Shown one piece after another: positions 20,173 to 28,321 of a stretch of DNA of 35,989 nucleotides. The translations under genes were made by a program, and so were the position numbers. The stretch's first letter is position 1. Each line of letters starts with the position of its first letter. Location: the IMG/VR virus record IMGVR_UViG_3300042541_001125, positions 1 to 35,989 of that record, one strand, 5' to 3'. The stretch is from a virus. The notes under the pieces were generated by a model that was given only the letters and a program-made list of their open reading frames with translations, was not told where the DNA came from and made no database searches.

Positions 20173-21061
20173 TGTATTTAGTTAATTTATCTTTCTTCTT
20201 ATCTTGTAACTTCGCTGTTATCTTAACAAAGTTAGTAAAATCTATGTATTCCAATGTTGGTGATTCTTCAACAATAAGTTCCGTATCTTTAAATTCACTA
20301 CTGAAATTAAATGGATTGTGGTCGGAAGCATAAAGTTCAAATTCTGAAAGTAAGTACAAATCAATAATTTTATCTGCATATTTCTGTTTAATAGGGTCGG
20401 TAAACAATGTGTAGTTATTGATTATCTCACGTTGTACATTATATGATTTTCTGTCTTGATATACTAAGTTGTCAATTACAAAAGAAGGTTCACGTTTACC
20501 AAAGAAACCATTTAAACGTAAAGTATCTTGAACTTTAGAATTGGTAAAGTCAATATTTTCAATGTTGTTAAATTGATTTAATACTGCTCGTAATCTTATT
20601 GTTCCTTTAGCTGTGTCAGTAGAATAAGTAAGTAATTGATATTCACCCCATTCATTAGTGCCAACTACACCACTAACATTCCATTCAAGTTTATAAGTAT
20701 AACAACCTTCACCATCTGTAGATAAGACTGTTTTCCATGGAATAGTTGCGTAGAAGTCAGTTCCGTTAGGATTAACTACTACTGGAGTTTTTATAGGTTG
20801 GTAATTAGCTAAAACATCAACACCATTAACTTGTTTGTATAACTTAAACTCAATTGTATCTACTGCTGAATCGTCTAATTTGAACCATGCAGAAGTAATA
20901 TCGTTCTTCCATGTAGTGGTAGAGTCTGTAACAGAAGCTAAAACAAGTTCTGGAACGCAACATTCTTTTGGTGAATCATCGTAAACTTCTTTGGCTTTGT
21001 CTTTACGTTTTTGAATTACACGAAAACATTGTTTAGTTCGATTGTATAATGGAGTTGGCAT
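20165..21061 (-). CDS. Tail or baseplate-associated structural protein
   Basis: A 298-residue protein. Two cysteines in DDSPKECCVPELVLASV (about 29-45) are followed by Ig-like strands (WKNDITSAWFKLDDSAVDTI, then FYATIPWKTVLSTD) and a C-terminal half with YNVQREIINNYTLFTDPIKQ and FELYASDHNPF. This type of protein recurs at the end of tail operons in Bacteroidota phages as I recall them. It may be a peripheral virion part; no named family is certain. Confidence 0.6.
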   Translation of the reverse strand: MPTPLYNRTKQCFRVIQKRKDKAKEVYDDSPKECCVPELVLASVTDSTTTWKNDITSAWFKLDDSAVDTIEFKLYKQVNGVDVLANYQPIKTPVVVNPNGTDFYATIPWKTVLSTDGEGCYTYKLEWNVSGVVGTNEWGEYQLLTYSTDTAKGTIRLRAVLNQFNNIENIDFTNSKVQDTLRLNGFFGKREPSFVIDNLVYQDRKSYNVQREIINNYTLFTDPIKQKYADKIIDLYLLSEFELYASDHNPFNFSSEFKDTELIVEESPTLEYIDFTNFVKITAKLQDKKKDKLTKYNG

Positions 21062-21071
21062 ATAATTAAAT

Positions 21072-21686
21072 TTATTGTACTAAAATATTTCCTATTTCAT
21101 CTGTAAAAGACTTAAATTCATTATAGTTAAAATCATTTTGCATTTCTTCTTTTACAAAATCTAATCCTATATACGCTACAAATTTACCATCTTTAAAGTA
21201 AGGTGCTGTAAATATGCTTTTAATACCTTGCTTTTTTAAACCAATTCTAGTTGATTCTTCTTTTATTTTACTAATATTTTTATATTGCATACGTTCTAAC
21301 ATAACTTCTTGTAAGAATACTGGATATAAGCTAACGGCTAAATTTTGCAATCCATTTGCTTCTGAACTTACACCATTTGAACACACTTCAAATGTCATTG
21401 ACTGGTGATTTCTATGTGAACCATCGTAATATTTAATTGTATTATGAAATTGAAAGATATATGCCCTATCAGCTTTATAACGTAACATTAATTCATTTAG
21501 CATTTGTTGAATTAACACATTATTATTTATATCCTCTTTTACTTCATCTGTAGTTTCAATCTTTTTTTCTACTACATCAGTAATTAATGGTTTGTAGTAA
21601 AATAATACAAATGCAATTAATAGTATGATAATTACTAATGTTTTTGTCTGTCTTAATTGTTCAAGGATATTTTTTAACTCATTCAT
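21072..21686 (-). CDS. Membrane-anchored GAF-like protein
   Basis: A 204-residue protein with one N-terminal membrane helix (TLVIIILLIAFVLFYYKPLI, about 16-35), a charged stalk, then RADRAYIFQFHN-like strand and helix (KADRAYIFQFHNTIKYYDGS) and a final SIFTAPYFKDGKFVAYIGLD with a helix after it. The last 150 residues match the GAF/PAS-type alpha/beta sensor pattern. Orientation would place the domain in the periplasm or cytoplasm. It lies between fibres and lysis genes; it may be involved in lysis timing, but this is inference. Confidence 0.65.
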   Translation of the reverse strand: MNELKNILEQLRQTKTLVIIILLIAFVLFYYKPLITDVVEKKIETTDEVKEDINNNVLIQQMLNELMLRYKADRAYIFQFHNTIKYYDGSHRNHQSMTFEVCSNGVSSEANGLQNLAVSLYPVFLQEVMLERMQYKNISKIKEESTRIGLKKQGIKSIFTAPYFKDGKFVAYIGLDFVKEEMQNDFNYNEFKSFTDEIGNILVQ

Positions 21687-21687
21687 G

Positions 21688-21867
21688 TTACAAATATAAC
21701 GAACCTTCGTTTAATATCGGTTTAGCAATTGATAAAACTTCTTCATCCGTTTTATCTACAAAATGTTGACAAAATTCAAGTCTTTCTGAAAATTCACCTA
21801 TTGGAATAACAACATAATAAATTGAACCATCATCAACTCTTTTTGTTTTAATTTCTACTTCAAACAT
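21688..21867 (-). CDS. Small acidic protein (59 aa) between fibre and GAF-like genes
   Basis: A complete frame from ATG 21867. Beta start (FEVEIKTKRVDDGSIYYVVI), then helical parts (GEFSERLEFCQHFVDKTDEE) and ends ILNEGSLYL. It is two bases after the fibre stop and one base before the GAF-like gene start. No family is recognised. Confidence 0.6.
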   Translation of the reverse strand: MFEVEIKTKRVDDGSIYYVVIPIGEFSERLEFCQHFVDKTDEEVLSIAKPILNEGSLYL

Positions 21868-21869
21868 AA

Positions 21870-23636
21870 TTATAAAGAATAAACACCTAAAATTAATAAA
21901 TCAAATTGCCCAGTATTAGTTACTCCAGCACCCATACATCTACTTGCAAAGAAATTTAATCCTTGAGTAGCTAAAGGTAAATTAGTTGAAACAGTACCTT
22001 GAACACTATTTCCAGTTTCTTTATTTACAACTCTATACAATACAGACGAACTATTTGGAGCATTAAATAGTTCTATTGAATATATAGTAGTTAAAGCTGA
22101 ACCAGCTGTTCTATTTGCAGGGAAATTAGCACCTAAATCAATTTTAGTTGCTGTTCCTGTTCCATCATTATGGAAAACTTGTAAGTTTACATCTGCCGAA
22201 TCTGAACCAACTCCTATACAATTTATAAGTGAAGAAACTAAAATGCTATCCGAGTAAGCTAAATCAGTAGTAGCACCTTGCATACCATAAAATTGTCTGC
22301 ATCCCGAACCATAAGCTGTATCTGAAATATAAACATCACAAACATATTTAAAACCACCGCCAAGGTAAAACAATAATGCTGAACCTCTTGAACCAGTATA
22401 TCTACCAGCGGAAGCAACTGAACCATAAAATCCTTTACGTATTTGTTGCGTAGCATAATTAGTAGAAGCAACTGAACGTGCAATTGTCGAACCAGTTGTT
22501 GCCATTGTTATACCCCCAGAAGTAACTTCGGTAGTTGAGTTATTAGAATAATTTACACCTCTAAAAGTTTCATTTCCTTTCATGTAAGGAATGAAGTTAG
22601 CCGAATTCCATAATGCTTTTTCAGTATCCGTAGTAAATCTATAACTTGAAGTTTGAGTGATGTTTGCTGGATTTGTAGCATCTACATTTGGAACATTGCC
22701 TAAACCAACCGAAGAACTATTTATTTGTTTATTCTTCCATAAACCACTAGAAGTTTCGTAGGTTAAAAAATCGTTATTTGCTTCACTAGAAACACTAACA
22801 CCATGTAGTTCATTTAATTCGTATCCATTTTGGATATGTAAAACTATTCTACCTTGCGTTGGGTGTGCGTGTGCTACATAACCAATAAATACTGCGTGTG
22901 CGGGTTCGTTAGGCACTACATTTACAATTTCTCCAGCTGTTTCTGACAACCATAAAGCATTACCATCTGCAAAAGCCGAAGTGTTTATGTCGTGTATAGT
23001 TCCATGAGTGATTACATATCCATCTGCATTATTGGCAATAGAAGTACGTGTAACACCAATAGTTTTACTTGAAGAAATCTCAAAACTTGCATCTGCTAAA
23101 GTAATATTAGGTTTTTGTCCAGTAGCACCACTAATATAAACTACCTTAGTTTTACCGATTGTTACACCAGTAGAGTTTTTACCAATAAACTCTAGCTTTT
23201 CCGAGCTATCTACTACACCATCGTTATCAGTATCATAAACAGACTTGTTCATATCCCCACCTAATGCAGAAGGAGATACATTCTCCCATTTACCACTAGT
23301 TGAGTTGTACTCGATCACTTGTCCGTTAGAAGGTGCTGAAACAACAACATCGTTTAAATCGTTTAGTGCAATTAAAGGTTGTTGAAATCTTACTCCAGTA
23401 TTTTCGTAAATATATTCTTCAAATATAGCTTGAGTTGCATATGGTGTATTAGTTTCATCATTAATACTTGCAAAAGGTATATCTGTAAACCTTGTGTTAG
23501 AAGATTTTAGTATTATATTATAATTACTAGATTCAGTATCATTTTTATATACTAATGCGCTTTCACAATTATCAATCCAAACTAAATTGTTTGCATCAAT
23601 ATAAGTGAAGAAGTTACCTTTTACAAATACTTTCAT
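21870..23636 (-). CDS. Tail fibre / receptor-binding protein
   Basis: A 588-residue protein. The N-terminal part contains ALNDLNDVVVSAPSNGQVIE and YNSTSGKWENVSPSALGG, repeats typical of phage fibres. A DTDNDGVVDSSE loop (about 135-146) has the D-x-D-x-D-G pattern of a calcium site. VGLGNVPNVDATNP with a TDTEKALWN end is another classical fibre motif (about 308-345). The C-terminal 250 residues are beta-rich, Ser/Thr-rich and likely form the receptor-binding head. It is the last large protein of the tail block. Confidence 0.8.
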   Translation of the reverse strand: MKVFVKGNFFTYIDANNLVWIDNCESALVYKNDTESSNYNIILKSSNTRFTDIPFASINDETNTPYATQAIFEEYIYENTGVRFQQPLIALNDLNDVVVSAPSNGQVIEYNSTSGKWENVSPSALGGDMNKSVYDTDNDGVVDSSEKLEFIGKNSTGVTIGKTKVVYISGATGQKPNITLADASFEISSSKTIGVTRTSIANNADGYVITHGTIHDINTSAFADGNALWLSETAGEIVNVVPNEPAHAVFIGYVAHAHPTQGRIVLHIQNGYELNELHGVSVSSEANNDFLTYETSSGLWKNKQINSSSVGLGNVPNVDATNPANITQTSSYRFTTDTEKALWNSANFIPYMKGNETFRGVNYSNNSTTEVTSGGITMATTGSTIARSVASTNYATQQIRKGFYGSVASAGRYTGSRGSALLFYLGGGFKYVCDVYISDTAYGSGCRQFYGMQGATTDLAYSDSILVSSLINCIGVGSDSADVNLQVFHNDGTGTATKIDLGANFPANRTAGSALTTIYSIELFNAPNSSSVLYRVVNKETGNSVQGTVSTNLPLATQGLNFFASRCMGAGVTNTGQFDLLILGVYSL

Positions 23637-23866
23637 TATTGTGGAAGTTCAGAAATTACTGGATTATAAGGGATAAGTGGTAAAGTAAACCACCAAGAAA
23701 TAACACCTAATTCATTTGCTCGAACTAAAGTCAAATAATTATATTCAGTAATAGAAATAAACCATTTTCCATCCGCGTCTAAAACTGGATTAAAAAATTG
23801 TACATTATCAAATGTTTGACCTATTAAAGAGTCTTTTTGTGCTATTGTTAATTCATAAACTTCCAT
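23636..23866 (-). CDS. Small tail-associated protein
   Basis: A 76-residue protein between two fibre genes: VYELTIAQKDSLIGQTFDNV, then QFFNPVLDADGKWFISITEY and a proline-rich end. The stop overlaps the fibre start (TAATG). Similar small proteins next to fibres act as chaperones or caps; unproven here. Confidence 0.55.
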   Translation of the reverse strand: MEVYELTIAQKDSLIGQTFDNVQFFNPVLDADGKWFISITEYNYLTLVRANELGVISWWFTLPLIPYNPVISELPQ

Positions 23867-23868
23867 AA

Positions 23869-24705
23869 TTATTGTCTATTTAAAGTTGTGTTAAATGCTA
23901 ATACTGCATTTGTAAATGCTGTTGCTTCACTATCAGAAAGTCCATCCCCTATAGATGCAAATTGATGAGGCATATTATTATAATTATCAATAACACCAGC
24001 ACCATTTATTGCTGCTAAATACATATTTACATTAGGCAATCCATTTGTTTCTGACGTTGTATTGGTGCCTAATAATGTGTTATTTTGAAATAATTTTAAT
24101 GAAGTAGCAGATGTTCTAGTTCCCAATGTAAATCCCATCGTTGTAGGTGTAGATGAGTTAACATTTAATGAAGTGATACCGCCTAATGAACATCCATAAG
24201 TTGATTCACCTGTAGATTGTTTAAGAAATACTAATTGAAATATTTTAAGTGGTGGAAATTGATAACCTCCATTTACTTTATATTCTCCATTTACAGTAGG
24301 GAAAGTATTTGTATTCGTATATAATGAAAAGTGAGTCGATGCCCCATTTGAAATTCCTGTTGAAGGAATAAAATTTGTGTTTGCATAAGATGTAATTCCG
24401 TCAGGTAAATAACCTTGAGAACTATGACTACCACCACCATTAAATGTAATATAATACGCTCCAGTTACTGTTCTTGGATCTTTTAAGTTGAATCTATGTT
24501 GAGAAGCTGTACCACCTACAAATGGGTAGATTGCTTTCATTTTAGTCCAAATACTAGCAGATTTTAAATCAGTAACTAATTTATTTATAGCACTTTTTTG
24601 AGTATTATCGGTAATTGAAGCATTTGCAATAAATAATAAAGCATCTGCATCCCAAATAATAGGTGGAGTCTTACTCATTGAACTTATTAAATTATAATAA
24701 TTCAT
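23869..24705 (-). CDS. Putative receptor-binding / lectin-like tail protein
   Basis: A 278-residue protein. The N-terminal helix-rich part (IIWDADALLFIANASITDNT, then LVTDLKSASIWTKMKAIYPF) is followed by VGGTASQHRFNLKDPR and a beta-rich remainder with NTNTFPTVNGEYKVNG, which fits a jelly-roll or concanavalin-like fold. Such proteins recur in fibre clusters of Bacteroidota phages and may bind surface sugars. Start overlaps upstream stop (TAATG). Confidence 0.6.
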   Translation of the reverse strand: MNYYNLISSMSKTPPIIWDADALLFIANASITDNTQKSAINKLVTDLKSASIWTKMKAIYPFVGGTASQHRFNLKDPRTVTGAYYITFNGGGSHSSQGYLPDGITSYANTNFIPSTGISNGASTHFSLYTNTNTFPTVNGEYKVNGGYQFPPLKIFQLVFLKQSTGESTYGCSLGGITSLNVNSSTPTTMGFTLGTRTSATSLKLFQNNTLLGTNTTSETNGLPNVNMYLAAINGAGVIDNYNNMPHQFASIGDGLSDSEATAFTNAVLAFNTTLNRQ

Positions 24706-25811
24706 TATGCTTGCTGATTTAAACCTATAATATCAAATTTTGCATCCGTAGAATTGTAAATAATTCCAAGATAAAGTGTTTTACTCAACACAGTAGTAGT
24801 AGGTAAAGTAATACCTATTGCTCTATAATCAGCACCAAAAGCAATTGTTCTTGCAGTACCATTATCTTTTATTCTAATCATTAATGCTTGACCTTCTACA
24901 AAAGCACCAGTAGGATTAGCAAGTGTAAGTCCAACTGCTTGTGCTGTAATAGTTACTATATCATTTGTAGATACTGGTGTAACTGTAGCTGAACTTGCAA
25001 CTGTTTGAACCCTTGGATTAAGTGGTGATTTAGCATCTAAGCTAGTTTGCAATGAAGCAACGTCAGAAATAGCAAGTGAACCCCAATTTGCTTTACCATC
25101 AGCAGTTATACATTTTAAAAACTTACCTACTCCTTCACTACCATCTACTATCTGCATCCCATATCTACCACCACTAGTTGGATTTGCTATTGCTGAAATT
25201 GCTACGTGTAATAGATTTGAACCAGTTGCACCTTGTACTCCAGCTTCTCCTTGTAATCCTATATTTTGAACACTAGCACCATTTGTGTAAGCATAACCTC
25301 TAACACCTATATTAGTTCCAGTTGAATTAAATGCTTGACCTCCTACACCAGTATTTCCAGAAGAAGTAGCACCAGAAGAAGTACCTAAAACACCAAAACC
25401 ACCAGTCGTAGAGTTAGCCGTACTAAAAATACCATGTTTAATTGCTCCAGACGTTGTAAGCGAAAGTTTAACATCCGTATCACTAGTTCCAATACGTATC
25501 GTGCTACCATCATCAATTATTTGAGAATCACCAATTGCATTTCCATCTGGAGTGAATTTAGCTAGTCTATTCAATGTTCCGCCACCAAGTCCATAACCAC
25601 TTAAAGTAGTAGGTTTGCTTAATATTGTAGACCATGCAACGCTTAAATTACTGTTAAGAAAAGTAATTAATTGTGCCTTAGTCATTCTACGTGAAGCATA
25701 AGTTCCAGCTGAACCTTCTGTGCCACTTACGTAAACGTCAACCCAAATAAGGTTTTTAGTATTTGCTTCGGAAACATTATATAATGTTTGTTGTTTTAGT
25801 TGTTCACTCAT
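24705..25811 (-). CDS. Tail fibre with glycine repeat region
   Basis: A 368-residue protein. N-terminal EANTKNLIWVDVYVSGTEGS; a middle region (about 135-205) with repeating turns such as GGFGVLGTSSGATSSGNTGV, IGVRGYAYTNGASVQNIGLQ; then ADGKANWGSLAISDV and a C-terminal beta domain (VSTNDIVTITAQAVGLTLAN, RTIAFGADYRAIG). The repeats recall beta-helical fibre shafts. It lies between baseplate and receptor-binding genes. Confidence 0.7.
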   Translation of the reverse strand: MSEQLKQQTLYNVSEANTKNLIWVDVYVSGTEGSAGTYASRRMTKAQLITFLNSNLSVAWSTILSKPTTLSGYGLGGGTLNRLAKFTPDGNAIGDSQIIDDGSTIRIGTSDTDVKLSLTTSGAIKHGIFSTANSTTGGFGVLGTSSGATSSGNTGVGGQAFNSTGTNIGVRGYAYTNGASVQNIGLQGEAGVQGATGSNLLHVAISAIANPTSGGRYGMQIVDGSEGVGKFLKCITADGKANWGSLAISDVASLQTSLDAKSPLNPRVQTVASSATVTPVSTNDIVTITAQAVGLTLANPTGAFVEGQALMIRIKDNGTARTIAFGADYRAIGITLPTTTVLSKTLYLGIIYNSTDAKFDIIGLNQQA

Positions 25812-25818
25812 ATCTTTA

Positions 25819-28107
25819 TTATGCTGTTATAAAATTAATACTATTTGTGTTAGAAACTCCAATTCCAGTCGTATAAATAAATAAATCTCCACCTTGTGCT
25901 GAATCATCACTTATTTTTGAGGTAATACATAAATTTGTAGAAGTAACCTTAGTCATGTCTAATAAACACTCAAAAACAATAGTGTTAGTACCTAATCCAC
26001 TAGACGTAAGTTTGTTATCTGTAATACCATACAAAGGATTAATATTATCAGTATTAGTGTCTATTTCAGTAGACATTACCCATCTTGGCGAACTTTCTTT
26101 AGGTTCAATAGTTATTTGTCCGTAAATATCAGTTAACCATGCAGAAGGTGCTACGTGTGTTGCCCTAATAAGTATCTGTTTATCCTCTTTAAGGCTGTTT
26201 AATGCAGTCATTGCTGGATATTCAAACAAAGATATAGTAGATACTACTGAACTATCGTTATAATCTTTAATTGATAAATCTTTATAGAACCAATCTGTTT
26301 TATCATTACGAACAATCTCCGTTTTTATTTTCAAAGACCATGGTGCAACTTGAAAGTTAAACCAATCATTATTACTAATATTTTTAGATACAAAGTAAGG
26401 ATGTGTATTTACTAGTTTTTGCCAATAAGTCCAATTAATTAAGAATGGATAGTATAATCTCATTGTAAAATCTTCTGCATCTGGTACTGGTTTCTGCATT
26501 AAATACGCTACTTTCTTTGTAGAACTTTGAGGTAGATTGTTATTTAATGTTAATGTTTGATTTATCCAGTTGTATACATCTTGTTGTGATATGTCAAATT
26601 CAATAGAATCTAATACAAATTCAAAATTAGTAGAAGAATTTTTTACAACTATACTTGATTTTACAAGTGAATTTACATCATTAGTTGCTAATATAAAGTC
26701 TGAAACAAATCCTAAGTCATCCTCTATATTTATATCGTTACATCCAGTAGGTGTTGTAAGGTCTGAATAATCTAAATTATAAGAGTGATTGAAAACAGAA
26801 GATAATAAAGGTGTTATCTCTAATCCTACTTCATATTTATATTCTAAATCACCACCAAAAACAAGGTAATTATAGTTTTCAGCTTTTAACCATAAATAAA
26901 ATTGTCTTTCAGAATCACCTCTAGCTTCAATAAATGTACCAAATGTCAAAGGTTTAAAAGATAATACAACTGTAAAAGTTCTATTACCACCAGCATCAAC
27001 ATAAGAAAAGTTAGTTAATGTTATTGAATAAGGTGTAGTTCCTAAAGAAGTATATGTTGTACCAATATTTGCAGTACCTACTAATCCAGTTTTAAGCAAA
27101 AATAACTTTGAACTTTGATCTTCTGCTTTGTTTAAGTTGTAAGTATCATCAAAAGTTTCATAAACACTACCTATTTCTAATTGCGTAGTAGTAGTACCTT
27201 TAACTTGTATAGTTGCCGTAATATCAGTTGTTGCATTATAATACAGCTTAGCAATGTTACTACTAGATGATAACACCTTTGGAATCTCTGTGTTATAAGA
27301 TTCATTAAACCATCCAGTATCACATTCATCATCTATAGATATTGTAGTAGGTTTAATTGTTTCAGATGAAACTACTCTAAAATCTAATTGAGCAAATTGT
27401 TTAAGGCATTTTTTACCTATAAACATACTTTCAAACAACATTCCAGAGAATATTGTAGTAAATGACACTTCATAGTTTCTAACACTTCTACCTGGTACAT
27501 ATACGTTAGTAGAATCAGCTAAACGCTTAATCGTAGTGTTTGTTATTGCAAATTGCCCTGACTTCTTGCCTAATTGTGTCAAGTTAGCTGTAGAACCTAC
27601 AGACAATGCTGTAAGTCCTTGATAAGAAAACTTACTAACTTCACCATCAATTAAACTATCTGGTGTAGAAGTAGGGTTATCAATATCTGTAAAGTTTAAA
27701 CTTAAATTTATTTCATCGTGAGTAGAATTGCTATATATTACCCAAATAGAATCATTAGAACTTAAATGATTTACACTTGGCAATCCACCACTCAGACGAA
27801 TAAATAAAGCACTAATTTCTTCAATTGTAGAACTCGTATCGAAAGTAACTACGTTTGAATCATTTACGTGCTTCCAACTAATAACCATTCCTTTTCTAAA
27901 TCCTAACTCTAAAAAATCACCCTGAGTTTGTTTTAATACACCATCAAGTTTGTCAAAAGACATTTGATTTTGATTTCCAGAACGAACATAAATATCAGAG
28001 CTTATTGTTAGCTTAGAGATTATTTTATCCCCAGCATTTGCTTTATAGTTGCTACTAGAGTTACCATAAATGTCTGTGTATAACTTAGATACTAATTTTA
28101 TTGGCAT
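25819..28107 (-). CDS. Large baseplate / tail-tip protein
   Basis: A 762-residue, beta-rich protein rich in Thr, Ser and Asn. There is no clear enzyme motif. Segments such as GRSVRNYEVSFTTIFSGMLF and DECDTGWFNESYN recur in large tail-tip proteins of related phages as I recall them. Its place after the tape measure and membrane-segment tail protein suggests a hub or tip part that carries the fibres. It overlaps a small coiled-coil gene by 23 bases. Confidence 0.6.
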   Translation of the reverse strand: MPIKLVSKLYTDIYGNSSSNYKANAGDKIISKLTISSDIYVRSGNQNQMSFDKLDGVLKQTQGDFLELGFRKGMVISWKHVNDSNVVTFDTSSTIEEISALFIRLSGGLPSVNHLSSNDSIWVIYSNSTHDEINLSLNFTDIDNPTSTPDSLIDGEVSKFSYQGLTALSVGSTANLTQLGKKSGQFAITNTTIKRLADSTNVYVPGRSVRNYEVSFTTIFSGMLFESMFIGKKCLKQFAQLDFRVVSSETIKPTTISIDDECDTGWFNESYNTEIPKVLSSSSNIAKLYYNATTDITATIQVKGTTTTQLEIGSVYETFDDTYNLNKAEDQSSKLFLLKTGLVGTANIGTTYTSLGTTPYSITLTNFSYVDAGGNRTFTVVLSFKPLTFGTFIEARGDSERQFYLWLKAENYNYLVFGGDLEYKYEVGLEITPLLSSVFNHSYNLDYSDLTTPTGCNDINIEDDLGFVSDFILATNDVNSLVKSSIVVKNSSTNFEFVLDSIEFDISQQDVYNWINQTLTLNNNLPQSSTKKVAYLMQKPVPDAEDFTMRLYYPFLINWTYWQKLVNTHPYFVSKNISNNDWFNFQVAPWSLKIKTEIVRNDKTDWFYKDLSIKDYNDSSVVSTISLFEYPAMTALNSLKEDKQILIRATHVAPSAWLTDIYGQITIEPKESSPRWVMSTEIDTNTDNINPLYGITDNKLTSSGLGTNTIVFECLLDMTKVTSTNLCITSKISDDSAQGGDLFIYTTGIGVSNTNSINFITA

Positions 28108-28312
28108 CTTCTAATATTTTATTCATTTTATTAATATCCTTAGTCTCCATTGCTACTTGCAATTCGGAACACATTTCCTTTGCTCTTTCAATAACTGACT
28201 TATAATCATCACTCATTTTATTACTAAGTGCCATTAATTCAAATTTATCCTTAGCTTCTTTGGTTATAACTTCTAATTCTTTAGAGAGTTGGACTAGAGT
28301 ATCTGTATTCAT
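28085..28312 (-). CDS. Small coiled-coil tail protein
   Basis: A 75-residue helical protein (TLVQLSKELEVITKEAKDKF, then SVIERAKEMCSELQVAMETK) with heptad pattern over most of its length. It is between two large tail proteins, overlaps the next one by 23 bases, and may help assemble them. Confidence 0.6.
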   Translation of the reverse strand: MNTDTLVQLSKELEVITKEAKDKFELMALSNKMSDDYKSVIERAKEMCSELQVAMETKDINKMNKILEDANKISI

Positions 28313-28321
28313 AGAACAAAT

